Positions 26,479 to 36,089 of a stretch of DNA of 64,000 nt are shown piece by piece. Positions within the stretch are counted from its first letter, which is position 1; the number at the start of each line of letters is the position of its first letter. The DNA comes from DATKMK01 sp035541895 (GTDB taxonomy: Bacteria > Desulfobacterota > Binatia > HRBIN30 > JACQVA1), in contig DATKMK010000028.1 of assembly GCA_035541895.1 (NCBI GenBank), positions 33,910-97,909 of the forward strand, given 5' to 3'. The notes below the pieces were generated by a model. That model was not told where the DNA came from. It was given only the letters and a program-made list of their open reading frames with translations, and made no database searches. The translations under genes were made by a program, and so were the position numbers.

Positions 26479-27993
26479 GTGGACACGGACAGTTCGGATC
26501 TGATTGCGGCGCGCCGCCGTAAACTCGCCGAGCTCCGCGCGCGCGGCATCGATCCGTATCCGAATGATTTCCGACCCGAGCACACGGCACGCGGCGTTCA
26601 CCAACAATTCGGCGCCGCCGCCCGCGAGGATCTAGAAGGCCACAACGATACCGTCAGTCTTGCGGGCCGGGTGGTTGCGCTCCGCGACTTCGGCCGCGCG
26701 TCGTTTCTTCATGTGCAGGATCGGAGTGGACGCATACAAGCCTACGTCAAGAAGGATGTCGTGGGCGAGGAAAGCTTTGCGACGTTCAAGAGCGTGGACG
26801 TCGGCGACTTCGTCGGTATCGTCGGACGCCCGTTTCGGTCGAAGACCGGGGAGCTGACCATCGAGGTCAAGCAGTTCCGCTATTTGGGCAAGGCGCTGCA
26901 CCCCTTGCCGGAGAAGTGGCACGGGTTGACGGATGTCGAGGCGCGCTATCGTCAGCGCTACCTCGATCTCATCGCCAACCCGACCGCGCGCGACGTGTTC
27001 GTTCTGCGTTCGCGGCTCATCGATCGCATTCGCGCGTTCTTCATCGCGCGCGACTTCCTCGAGGTCGAGACGCCGATGATGCAGCCGCTGCCCGGTGGCG
27101 CCGCGGCGCGACCGTTCGTCACCCACCACAACGCGCTCGACATGGATCTCTACCTCCGCATCGCTCCCGAGCTGTATCTCAAGCGGTTGCTCGTCGGCGG
27201 CTTCGACCGAGTGTTCGAGATCAATCGCAACTTCCGCAACGAAGGCATCTCGGTGCGCCATAATCCCGAGTTCACGATGCTGGAGTTCTACTGGGCGTAT
27301 GCGATCTACGAAGACCTCATGGCGTTGACCGAGGAGCTCGTGGTGTCGTTGGCCGATGAACTGCTCGGCACCCGAACGCTGACGTACGGGGATTGGACCA
27401 TCGATCTGTCGCCGCCGTGGCGTCGCCTGTGCATCCCGGAACGCATCGCCGAACGTGCCGGCGTACCGCTCGACGCGGTGTTGGCCCTGGATCTCGGGAC
27501 GCTAAAGACCGCGGCGCGCACGCTGGCTGTCCCCCTCGAGATCGACTTCGAGGCCCAGTATGGCCCAGGCGCGGCTGGATACCTGCTCACCCATCTGTTC
27601 GAGGTGACCGAGGAGCCCGAAGCCATCCAGCCGGTGTTCTTCTATCAGTACCCGGCGGCGGTGTCGCCGTTGGCGCGCCGCAATCGCGAGCGGCCGCTGT
27701 TCGTCGATCGGTTCGAGGCAATCGTCGTTGGGCGTGAACTCGCCAACGCCTTCTCCGAGTTGAACGATCCCGACGATCAGCGTGCGCGCTTCGAGGAACA
27801 ACTGCGGGCGAGAGCCGCCGGTGATGAGGAAGCGCACGTGATGGACGAGGACTTCCTTCGCGCGATCGAGCAAGGCATGCCCCCGGCAGCGGGGGAGGGC
27901 ATTGGCATCGACCGCCTGGTGATGCTGTTCACCAACTCGCCGTCGATCCGCGACGTCATCCTGTTCCCGCACATGCGGCCACAAAGTCGATAG
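26479..27993 (+). CDS. lysS: Lysyl-tRNA synthetase, class II
   Basis: A 504-residue class II synthetase that charges tRNA-Lys. The N-terminal OB-fold anticodon-binding domain spans about 60-165 (VSLAGRVVALRDFGRASF). Motif 1 is around PMMQPLPGGAAARPF, motif 2 around FEINRNFRNEGISVRHNPEF, and motif 3 is GIGIDRLVMLFTNSPSIRD near the C terminus. The length is normal for bacterial LysS. The GTG start at 26479 gives the usual short basic helix (LIAARRRKLAELRARGIDPYP) and has an AGGGCAGG upstream. It leads the block with lolC, lolD and bamA, an arrangement seen in deltaproteobacterial genomes. Confidence 0.96.
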   Translation: MDTDSSDLIAARRRKLAELRARGIDPYPNDFRPEHTARGVHQQFGAAAREDLEGHNDTVSLAGRVVALRDFGRASFLHVQDRSGRIQAYVKKDVVGEESFATFKSVDVGDFVGIVGRPFRSKTGELTIEVKQFRYLGKALHPLPEKWHGLTDVEARYRQRYLDLIANPTARDVFVLRSRLIDRIRAFFIARDFLEVETPMMQPLPGGAAARPFVTHHNALDMDLYLRIAPELYLKRLLVGGFDRVFEINRNFRNEGISVRHNPEFTMLEFYWAYAIYEDLMALTEELVVSLADELLGTRTLTYGDWTIDLSPPWRRLCIPERIAERAGVPLDAVLALDLGTLKTAARTLAVPLEIDFEAQYGPGAAGYLLTHLFEVTEEPEAIQPVFFYQYPAAVSPLARRNRERPLFVDRFEAIVVGRELANAFSELNDPDDQRARFEEQLRARAAGDEEAHVMDEDFLRAIEQGMPPAAGEGIGIDRLVMLFTNSPSIRDVILFPHMRPQSR

Positions 27994-28078
27994 CGGATGC
28001 CGTACCGCCTCCCGCGCGTCGTCCGGGATTGCAGATGCCGGCGATCCGCGATCAGCAAGATGCAATAGGCCAGGCGCC

Positions 28079-29335
28079 ATGAGGTACGAACTGTTCATCG
28101 GCTTGCGGTACTTGCGCGCAAAGCGCAAGGAAGCCTTCATTTCGGTCATCACCGTCATCTCGATGATCGGCGTGATGATCGGCGTGATGACCCTGAACAT
28201 CGCGCTGTCGGTGATGACCGGCTTGGAAGAGGATTTGCGCGATCGCATCCTCGGCTTCAATCCGCACATCGTCATCCTCAGTTACAGCGGCGGCATCAAG
28301 GACTACCAGCCGGTCGTGGATCGCGTCGCCGCGGCCTCGGACGTGGTGGCGGCCGAGCCGTTCATCTACGGCCAGGTGATGCTATCCACGCAGCAGAATG
28401 TTTCCGGCATCGTCGTGCGCGGAGTGTTGCCGGCGCGCGGGGGGGCGGTGGACCTCGAACGCCATCTTCAGCAGGGCCACATCGAGGATCTGGCGACGCC
28501 GCACGCGATCCAGCGTGATCCGGGCATCGGCGGGACGGTGTCCCTCCCGGGTATCATCATCGGAAAGGAACTCGCGCGCCAGTTGAATCTGGCGGTCGGC
28601 GAGCCGGTGAGCGTGATCTCACCGATGGGAACACCGACCGCCGCCGGGATGGTCCCGAAGGTCAAACGCTTCGTGGTGGTCGGCGTGTTCGACTCCGGCA
28701 TGTCCGAATACGACGCGACGTTGGCCTACGTTTCGATGCCCGACGCTCAGCGCTTTTTCGACATGCGCGACACCGTGACCGGGATCGAAGTCCGCGTGCG
28801 CGATCTGTTCAAAGCGCGCGACGTTGCGACCGTGCTTGGCAAGGAGCTGGGCTTTCCATATCGCGTGCGCGACTGGATGGAGGCCAATCACAACCTGTGG
28901 TCGGCACTCACGCTCGAAAAGACGGTGTACTTCATCGTCCTGCTGCTGATCATTCTGGTGGCGGCGTTCAACATTCTTGCGACGCTTATCATGGTGGTGA
29001 TGGAGAAGCGGAAGGACATCGCCATCCTCAAGTCGATGGGCGCGAGCGCCGCCGGGGTGGCGCGGATTTTCATCTACAAGGGACTGATCATCGGCGTCGT
29101 CGGCACGCTGACCGGCAACCTGGGCGGCTATCTCGCCGGGTGGGCGTTGCGAAAATACGAGTTCATCACGTTGCCGGCGGACGTTTTTTACACGTCAACC
29201 GTGCCGGTGCGCATGTATCCGGAGTACTTCGCGGCGGTCAGCTTTGCGTCCGTGCTGATTTGTCTCTTGGCCACGATCTACCCCGCGCGCCAGGCGGCTC
29301 GGCTGGTTCCAGTCGATGTGATCCGCTATGAGTGA
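28079..29335 (+). CDS. lolC: Lipoprotein-releasing ABC transporter permease LolC/LolE
   Basis: A 418-residue inner-membrane permease. One transmembrane helix near residues 20-45 is followed by a large periplasmic MacB-like domain. Three helices in the C-terminal third form the FtsX-like domain (FNILATLIMVVMEKRKDIAILKSMG, written here as a landmark). LolCDE extracts outer-membrane lipoproteins from the inner membrane and passes them to LolA. Only one LolC/E-type permease gene is seen, so a homodimer is likely, as proposed for organisms with a single LolF-like permease. It overlaps lolD by 8 bases. Confidence 0.92.
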   Translation: MRYELFIGLRYLRAKRKEAFISVITVISMIGVMIGVMTLNIALSVMTGLEEDLRDRILGFNPHIVILSYSGGIKDYQPVVDRVAAASDVVAAEPFIYGQVMLSTQQNVSGIVVRGVLPARGGAVDLERHLQQGHIEDLATPHAIQRDPGIGGTVSLPGIIIGKELARQLNLAVGEPVSVISPMGTPTAAGMVPKVKRFVVVGVFDSGMSEYDATLAYVSMPDAQRFFDMRDTVTGIEVRVRDLFKARDVATVLGKELGFPYRVRDWMEANHNLWSALTLEKTVYFIVLLLIILVAAFNILATLIMVVMEKRKDIAILKSMGASAAGVARIFIYKGLIIGVVGTLTGNLGGYLAGWALRKYEFITLPADVFYTSTVPVRMYPEYFAAVSFASVLICLLATIYPARQAARLVPVDVIRYE

Positions 29336-30005
29336 GCGCCCGCTGATTCGCGCCGAGCAACTGAGCAAGACCTACGGCGACAGCGGGCGGCCGATCCCGG
29401 TGTTGGTCAACCTCGACCTCGAAGTGCCGGCCGGCCAAACGCTGGTGATCCTCGGCGAATCGGGAGTCGGCAAGAGCACGCTGCTGCACGTGCTCGGCAC
29501 GCTGGATCGTCCGACCGGCGGGCGGGTTTGGTTCGACGACACCGACCTGACCGGCCTGAGCGAGCGCGAGCTGGCCGGCTTCCGCAATCGCGAGGTCGGC
29601 TTCATTTTCCAATTTCATCACCTGCTGCCGGACTTCACGGCGGTGGAGAACGTGATGATGCCGGCGCTCATTCGCGGCGAGCGCTTCGACGAAGCGGAGC
29701 GGCGCGCAACCGAGTGTCTCGCGCACGTGGGACTGCGCGATCGTCTACTGCACAAGCCCGGCGAATTGTCCGGCGGTGAACAGCAACGGGTCGCCATCGC
29801 CCGCGCCATCGTCGGGTCGCCGCGCGTCATCTATGCCGACGAGCCGACCGGCAACCTCGATCCCGTCACCGCCGACAGCGTCCACCACCTGATCGTCGAC
29901 TTGAATCGTCGCCACGGCATTACCTTTGTCATCGTGACCCACAACGAGCGCCTCGCCGCGCTCGCAGATCGGATTCTCCGGTTGCACGATGGCAGACTGG
30001 ACTGA
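29328..30005 (+). CDS. lolD: Lipoprotein-releasing ABC transporter ATPase LolD
   Basis: A 225-residue ABC ATPase. Walker A is GESGVGKST at 43-51, the signature is LSGGEQQRVAIARA, Walker B is VIYADEPTGNLD, and the switch His is in VTHNERLAA. It powers the LolC-type permease encoded directly upstream, whose stop codon lies inside the lolD start region. The MacB/LolD subgroup is indicated by the sequence around the Q-loop (FIFQFHHLLPDFTAVENV). It precedes bamA on the same strand. Confidence 0.95.
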   Translation: MSERPLIRAEQLSKTYGDSGRPIPVLVNLDLEVPAGQTLVILGESGVGKSTLLHVLGTLDRPTGGRVWFDDTDLTGLSERELAGFRNREVGFIFQFHHLLPDFTAVENVMMPALIRGERFDEAERRATECLAHVGLRDRLLHKPGELSGGEQQRVAIARAIVGSPRVIYADEPTGNLDPVTADSVHHLIVDLNRRHGITFVIVTHNERLAALADRILRLHDGRLD

Positions 30006-30084
30006 CCGCCGCCGCGACCCTTGCTTTACACCCGTGGGTGCGTTTGCTACGCATTCGCGCCAATCAGATGTGCGGGGACGTGGG

Positions 30085-32421
30085 GTGCGAGCGCTGCCGA
30101 CGAGACTACTGGTGGGGCTGGCGCTCCAGGGAATGCTCTTGGCGCCGACGCGTGCAACGGCCGCCGAGGCGGTGCGCCTCGATCAGGTCGTGATCACCGG
30201 CAACCAGCGCGTCGAGGAAGAGGCGATCCGCATTCAAATCCGATCGCGGCCGGGCGCGCTGTACGATCCCGCGACCGTCGACAGCGACATCCGAGCGCTC
30301 TACCGCATGGGATTCTTCCACGACATCGAGGCCGATCTACGCACGGAGGGCGGGCGCGGCGTCCTGACGTTTCACGTCGTCGAGCGCCCGCAAATTCGGG
30401 ATGTTCAACTGGAAGGCAACAAGAAGCTGGACCGAGAGGACATCCAAAACGCGCTGAAAGTGCGCCCGCACACCATTCTCGACCCCATCAAGATCCAAGC
30501 CGGGATCGACGAAGTCCGCAAGCTCTACGAGAAGAAAGGCTACCTCGACGCCGCTATCACGTATACCACCGAAGATCTCGGCAACAACGAAGTCGGCATG
30601 CGCTTCAAGATCGATGAGGGCAAGGTCGTCCGCATCCAGCATTTGGTGTTCGAGGGGGCGCGGCAGCTGAAGCCGCGCCAACTCAAGAGCGTGATGCAAA
30701 CCTCCGAGGAGTGGTTCCTCTCCTTCGTCACCGGTGCCGGCAACCTTGATCGCGACGTGTTGAAAACCGATACGGAACGATTGACGGCCCTCTACTATGA
30801 CTCGGGCTACATCGACGTCCGCATCGACGAACCGGTGGTCGAACGGAAGGAGGATGGGCTGACCGTCACCATCAAGATCGACGAAGGCGATCTCTACAAG
30901 GTCGGCAATGTCGACATCAGCGGCGACGTGCTGCCGGACATCGACAAGGTTCGCAAAGCCCTCAATCTGAAGACCGATGAAACCTTCCGCACCAGCAAAC
31001 TGCGGGAGGATATCAACAAGATCACCGAGTTCTACGGCGATCATGGTTACGCATTCGTCAACGTCAGTCCCGACACCCAAAACCGGCCGGGCGCGAAGAT
31101 CATCGATCTCTTCTACAAGGTCAGCAAAGGCCCGGAGGTGACGATCAACAAGATCGAGATTTCCGGCAACACCAAGACCCGGGACAAGGTCATCCGCCGC
31201 GAGTTGCGAGTGCAGGAACAGCAACTCTTCTCCGGATCCGGCTTGCGCAAGAGTCAAGAAAACCTGCGTCGCCTCGGGTTCTTCGAGGACGTCAATCTGA
31301 CCACTCGAAAGGCCGAGGGAACCGATCGGCTCGATCTGCTTGTCGACGTGAAGGAGGGCTCGACCGGCACCTTCTCCGCCGGCGCCGGCGTCAGTTCGGG
31401 CGAATCCTTCCTCTTCAACATCCGACTCTCGGAAATCAACTTGTTCGGCCGCGGGCAACGCGTGGTGCTCAACGGCGACCTCGGAAGCATCCGCCGGCAG
31501 ACTCAGCTCAGCTTCACCGAGCCATATTTTCTCGACACCCAACTCAGTCTCGGCATCGACGCGTTCAACTGGCGACTGCAATTCGACGAGTTCACCCGCG
31601 GCGGGACCGGTGGCGGCATTCGTACCCTGTATCCCTTGACGGCAGTCGGGTGGAACAAACTGTTCGGCTTCTCGCTGGAGGATACCCGTATCGGACTCGA
31701 GTACCGCATTGAAGATGCCAGCATCACCGACGTATCGGTCAACGCGGCCCCCGCGATTCAGGCCGAGGAAGGCTCGCAATTGACCAGCAGTCTGATCCCG
31801 CGGATCTACCGCGATACGCGCAACCATCCGTTCGACCCGACGGGCGGCTCGCTCCAGGACGTCTCCTTCGAATTTGCCGGGGTCGGCGGCGAGAGCGAGT
31901 ACATCAAGCTCGATGCGCGGGCGCGGTGGTATCTGCCGTTTTATCGGAACGCGGCGCTCGGCACGTTCGTGTTTGCACCGGGGGCAACATTAGGGTACGG
32001 GCTTGGCTATGGTAGTCGACGCGAACTGCCGCTGTTCGAGCGCTATTTTCCCGGCGGGATCAACTCCATCCGCGGCTTCGCCGTACGGTCGCTCGGACCG
32101 CGGCAAGACAAGTTCAACGCCCAAGGGGCATTCATCGGCAGCGACTCGATTGGCGGCAGCTCGCAACTGATCTTCAACGAGGAAATCATCTTTCCGATCA
32201 TCGAGTCGTTAGGACTGAAGGGTGTGGTATTCTTCGATGCAGGCAACGCGTTCACGGCCGCCGACGGCATCGTGCTCGATCAGATGCGGATGGCGGTCGG
32301 CGCCGGCATCCGATGGCTCTCGCCCATCGGGCCGTTGCGGGTCGAAGCCGGTGTCCCGCTCAACAAACAACAAGGCGACGACACCCGCTTGATCCTGTTC
32401 TCTTTCGGGGGGCCGCCGTAA
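30085..32421 (+). CDS. bamA: Outer membrane protein assembly factor BamA
   Basis: A 778-residue Omp85 protein. The signal peptide (LLVGLALQGMLLAPTRATAA) is followed by five POTRA domains. The first starts at VRLDQVVITGNQRVEEEAI, and the last, before the barrel, starts at VTINKIEISGNTKTRD. The C-terminal barrel begins near STGTFSAGAGVSSGESF and contains the lid-loop motif SIRGF within PGGINSIRGFAVRSLGP. It inserts beta-barrel proteins into the outer membrane. GTG 30085 starts at a normal signal peptide; an ATG at 29989 overlapping lolD would add 32 non-signal-like residues and remains possible. The chain ends in FGGPP rather than the usual terminal Phe/Trp. Confidence 0.94.
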   Translation: MRALPTRLLVGLALQGMLLAPTRATAAEAVRLDQVVITGNQRVEEEAIRIQIRSRPGALYDPATVDSDIRALYRMGFFHDIEADLRTEGGRGVLTFHVVERPQIRDVQLEGNKKLDREDIQNALKVRPHTILDPIKIQAGIDEVRKLYEKKGYLDAAITYTTEDLGNNEVGMRFKIDEGKVVRIQHLVFEGARQLKPRQLKSVMQTSEEWFLSFVTGAGNLDRDVLKTDTERLTALYYDSGYIDVRIDEPVVERKEDGLTVTIKIDEGDLYKVGNVDISGDVLPDIDKVRKALNLKTDETFRTSKLREDINKITEFYGDHGYAFVNVSPDTQNRPGAKIIDLFYKVSKGPEVTINKIEISGNTKTRDKVIRRELRVQEQQLFSGSGLRKSQENLRRLGFFEDVNLTTRKAEGTDRLDLLVDVKEGSTGTFSAGAGVSSGESFLFNIRLSEINLFGRGQRVVLNGDLGSIRRQTQLSFTEPYFLDTQLSLGIDAFNWRLQFDEFTRGGTGGGIRTLYPLTAVGWNKLFGFSLEDTRIGLEYRIEDASITDVSVNAAPAIQAEEGSQLTSSLIPRIYRDTRNHPFDPTGGSLQDVSFEFAGVGGESEYIKLDARARWYLPFYRNAALGTFVFAPGATLGYGLGYGSRRELPLFERYFPGGINSIRGFAVRSLGPRQDKFNAQGAFIGSDSIGGSSQLIFNEEIIFPIIESLGLKGVVFFDAGNAFTAADGIVLDQMRMAVGAGIRWLSPIGPLRVEAGVPLNKQQGDDTRLILFSFGGPP

Positions 32422-32452
32422 CACACGTGGAATGGTAGGGAGGCACAACGCA

Positions 32453-32980
32453 ATGAAGTGGGCAGTCGTAGCTGTCGTGTCCAGCCTGATCGCAGCGCCG
32501 GTTTGGGCCGACAGCATCAAGATCGGCTACGTCGATTTGCAGCGCGCGCTCAATGAATCCGACGCCGGAAAGAAAGCGCGCGAAGAATTCAAAGCGCAGG
32601 TCGATAAGGCGCAAGCCGGGCTGAAGAAGCAGAAGGACGACCTCGACAACTTGCGCGAGCAGCTGGAGAAGAAGCAACTGGTCATGAAAGACGAGGAGCG
32701 GCGCAACTTGGAGAAGGATTTGGCGCGCAAGGGCCGCGACTTCGAACGCGCCTACAAGGACTCCCAAGGCGAGTTGCAGGCCAAAGACAACGAACTGACC
32801 GCCGGGATTCTCCGTGAGCTGCAGCAGGTGATCAAGGAATTCGGCGACAAGGACGGCTACACCTTGATCCTCGAGAATTCGAGCAACGCCGTGCTCTACG
32901 GCGCCAAGGACGCGGATTTGACCGACCAGGTCATCAAGATCTACAACACCTCGGGGCCGCATAAGAGCAAGGAGAAGTAG
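32453..32980 (+). CDS. skp: OmpH/Skp family periplasmic chaperone
   Basis: A 175-residue exported protein with signal peptide MKWAVVAVVSSLIAAPVWA. A mature OmpH-type fold follows: a short beta core (IKIGYVDLQRALNES), a long charged coiled-coil hairpin (about 45-125), and a return to the core (GYTLILENSSNAVLYG). Skp holds unfolded outer-membrane proteins during passage to BamA. The ATG at 32453 follows GGGAGG (32438-32443); an ATG 21 bases upstream is less well placed. bamA-skp order is standard. The next gene is fabZ, 4 bases on, with no lpxD between. Confidence 0.9.
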   Translation: MKWAVVAVVSSLIAAPVWADSIKIGYVDLQRALNESDAGKKAREEFKAQVDKAQAGLKKQKDDLDNLREQLEKKQLVMKDEERRNLEKDLARKGRDFERAYKDSQGELQAKDNELTAGILRELQQVIKEFGDKDGYTLILENSSNAVLYGAKDADLTDQVIKIYNTSGPHKSKEK

Positions 32981-32984
32981 GCAC

Positions 32985-33449
32985 ATGGCCACCGCCGAGG
33001 GTGGCTTCGATCATCATCAGATCGCGGCCTTGCTCCCGCATCGCTATCCCTTCCAGTTCGTCGATCGCGTAGTGGAGTTCGTCGACGGCGAACGCATCGT
33101 CGGCATCAAGAATCTTTCGCTCTTGGATCCGTTCTTTCGGGGACACTTTCCCGACAATCCGGTCATGCCTGGGGTGCTGATCTGTGAGGCGCTGGCGCAA
33201 GCGGGTGCGTTGTTGGCGATGCGATCGAGCGACGGCGTACCGGCGACGGCGGGCGTGGTCTTGAGCGGGCTGGACAACGTGCGCTTCCGTCGTCCCGTGG
33301 TGCCGGGAGATCAACTGCGGCTCGAAGTGACGCTGCTGCGTCGGCATCGCCCATTGTGGCGTCTCCACGGGCGAGCCTCCGTCGAGGGACAGCTAGCCGC
33401 CGAAGCCGACATTCTGGCGATGGAAGTCGACCGGAGCCGGCGGGCATGA
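32985..33449 (+). CDS. fabZ: 3-hydroxyacyl-ACP dehydratase FabZ
   Basis: A 154-residue hot-dog-fold enzyme that dehydrates 3-hydroxyacyl-ACP in fatty-acid elongation, the same substrate pool used by LpxA. The signature LPHRYPFQFVDRV is at 17-29. Catalytic His54 (GHFPDNPVMPG) and Glu68 (LICEALAQ) are present. It starts 4 bases after skp and its stop overlaps the lpxA ATG (ATGA). Its place before lpxA follows the usual lpx operon and helps balance acyl chains between phospholipid and lipid A. Confidence 0.95.
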   Translation: MATAEGGFDHHQIAALLPHRYPFQFVDRVVEFVDGERIVGIKNLSLLDPFFRGHFPDNPVMPGVLICEALAQAGALLAMRSSDGVPATAGVVLSGLDNVRFRRPVVPGDQLRLEVTLLRRHRPLWRLHGRASVEGQLAAEADILAMEVDRSRRA

Positions 33450-34321
33450 GCGGGCGCTCCCGGCGGCGCGCAGGCGGTGGCCGGAGGCCCGCCCGCCGGG
33501 CGAGTTGTTACGTCCACCCGACGGCGCTTGTGGCTTCCACCGCCGAACTCGACACCGACGTTGCAATCGGACCCTACGCCCTCATCGGCCCGCACGTTCG
33601 GCTCGGCCGTGGAACCACGGTGGGACCGCATGCGGTCATCGAAGGTCACACAACGATCGGCGCGGAGAATCAGATCTTCCAATTTGCCGCCATCGGCGCG
33701 GTCACTCCCGACCTGAAGTATCGCGGGGAAGACAGCCAACTGCTGATCGGCGATCGCAACAGCATCCGCGAGTTCGCGACCCTGCATGCGGGTACCGCGG
33801 GCGGCGGCCTGGTCACGCGCGTCGGCGACGGCAATCTGCTGATGCCGTATACGCACATTGCTCACGATTGCACGCTCGGGAATCACAACATCTTGGCCAA
33901 CGGCGCCCAGCTCGGCGGCCATGTGACGCTGCAGGACTACGTCAACGTCAGCGCCCTGGCCGGCGTGCATCAGTTCTCAAAAATCGGCGAGTCGGCAATC
34001 GTGGGCGCCGGAGCGATGGTGGCACAAGACGTTGCGCCGTTTTGCAACGCCACCGGCGACCGTGCGGTGCTGTACGGGCTCAATCTGGTTGGCCTGCGCC
34101 GGCGGGGCTTCTCCGAGGAGACCATCGCAACGATCAAGCGCGCGTATCGCATGATCTTTCGCTCGCACCTGCGGCTGGCTGAGGCGCTTGAGCAGGCGCG
34201 TAGCGAACTACCGGGAACCCCTGAGATCGAGCGGTTCCTGCGCTTCATCGCGTCGTCGGAGCGCGGCTTGTGTCGTCCGGCGCCCCGCCGTTCCGGCGAT
34301 TCTGAGAGCCCAGCGGAGTGA
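33446..34321 (+). CDS. lpxA: UDP-N-acetylglucosamine acyltransferase LpxA
   Basis: A 291-residue left-handed beta-helix acyltransferase. It transfers an R-3-hydroxyacyl chain from ACP to the 3-position of UDP-GlcNAc (or the 3-amino analogue), the first lipid A step. Hexapeptide repeats run from about residue 22 to 190. Catalytic His140 is in HIAHDC, followed by GNHNILANGAQLGGH and GVHQFSKIG. The C-terminal helical domain ends with a Pro/Ser tail. An unusual basic N-terminal extension of about 20 residues (MSGRSRRRAGGGRRPARR) precedes the first coil at CYVHPTALV. The start overlaps the fabZ stop (ATGA). Confidence 0.95.
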   Translation: MSGRSRRRAGGGRRPARRASCYVHPTALVASTAELDTDVAIGPYALIGPHVRLGRGTTVGPHAVIEGHTTIGAENQIFQFAAIGAVTPDLKYRGEDSQLLIGDRNSIREFATLHAGTAGGGLVTRVGDGNLLMPYTHIAHDCTLGNHNILANGAQLGGHVTLQDYVNVSALAGVHQFSKIGESAIVGAGAMVAQDVAPFCNATGDRAVLYGLNLVGLRRRGFSEETIATIKRAYRMIFRSHLRLAEALEQARSELPGTPEIERFLRFIASSERGLCRPAPRRSGDSESPAE

Positions 34322-35147
34322 CGCCGCCTGAGTGTATGGAACGGCTCGGGCTCATCGCCGGCAACGGCCGCTTTCCGGTGATTTTTGCGGAAACTGCGCG
34401 CGCGGCCGGCATCTCTGTTGTCGCGGTGGCGCACGAGGGTGAAACCCTGTCAGAACTCAGCGGACTCGTCGACAGTATCACGTGGATCAAAGTCGGTGAG
34501 CTGGGGCGCATGATTCAGACGTTTCAGACACACGGCGTGACGCGGGCCGTGATGGCGGGCGGAATCCGGAAGGCCGCGCTGATGGAGCACTTCGCACCCG
34601 ACGAGCGGGCAATGCGTTTCCTGGCGCGGCTGACGACGTTCTCCGACGACATCTTGTTGCGCGGGATTGCCGACGAGCTGCAAAGCGACGGAATCCAAAT
34701 CGTCGACTCACTCCCGTTCTTGTCTTCCATCGCAACCCCGGCAGGCGTCTTGTCGCCGCGTGCGCCCAGCGATCAGCAATGGCGCGACATTCGCCTGGGA
34801 TTCGATGTCGCCAAAGGTGTCGGCCGCTTCGATGTGGGACAAAGTGTGGTGGTAAAATCTGGCGTCGTGCTGGCGGTCGAGGCGATCGAGGGGACCGACG
34901 CCACCATGCGGCGCGGCGGCGCACTCGGGAACGGCGAGGCGGTGTTGGTGAAAGTGAGCAAACCCGGGCAAGACCTGCGCTTTGATGTGCCGGCGGTCGG
35001 ACTCGCTACAGTCCAAGTCGCCAAGGAAGTCGGCATCGCGGTGATCGCACTCGAAGCCGGTAGGACACTCATGCTGGATCAGAGGGAGTTTCTCGCCGAT
35101 GCACACGCCGCGGATCTCATCGTGGTGGGCGTAACGCCGGCGCAGTG

Positions 35148-35148
<1 letters not shown>
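34318..35148 (+). CDS. lpxI: UDP-2,3-diacylglucosamine pyrophosphatase LpxI
   Basis: A 276-residue LpxI (DUF1009) protein that hydrolyses UDP-2,3-diacylglucosamine to lipid X, replacing the unrelated LpxH of enterics. Landmarks are the Rossmann-like start LGLIAGNGRFPVIFAE, the middle MAGGIRKAAL, and the C-terminal catalytic region EAIEGTDATMRRGG and VGLATVQVAKEVG. The start is GTG 34318 overlapping the lpxA stop (GTGA); ATG 34336 is an alternative six residues in. The gene lies between lpxA and a Gfo/Idh/MocA oxidoreductase, in the order known from deltaproteobacteria. Confidence 0.94.

Positions 35149-36088
<940 letters not shown>

Positions 36089-36089
<1 letters not shown>

Noticed and set aside
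30337..31827. Minus-strand open frame (496 codons)
   Set aside because: Antisense to bamA, acidic and Val/Asp-rich low complexity, no family landmarks.
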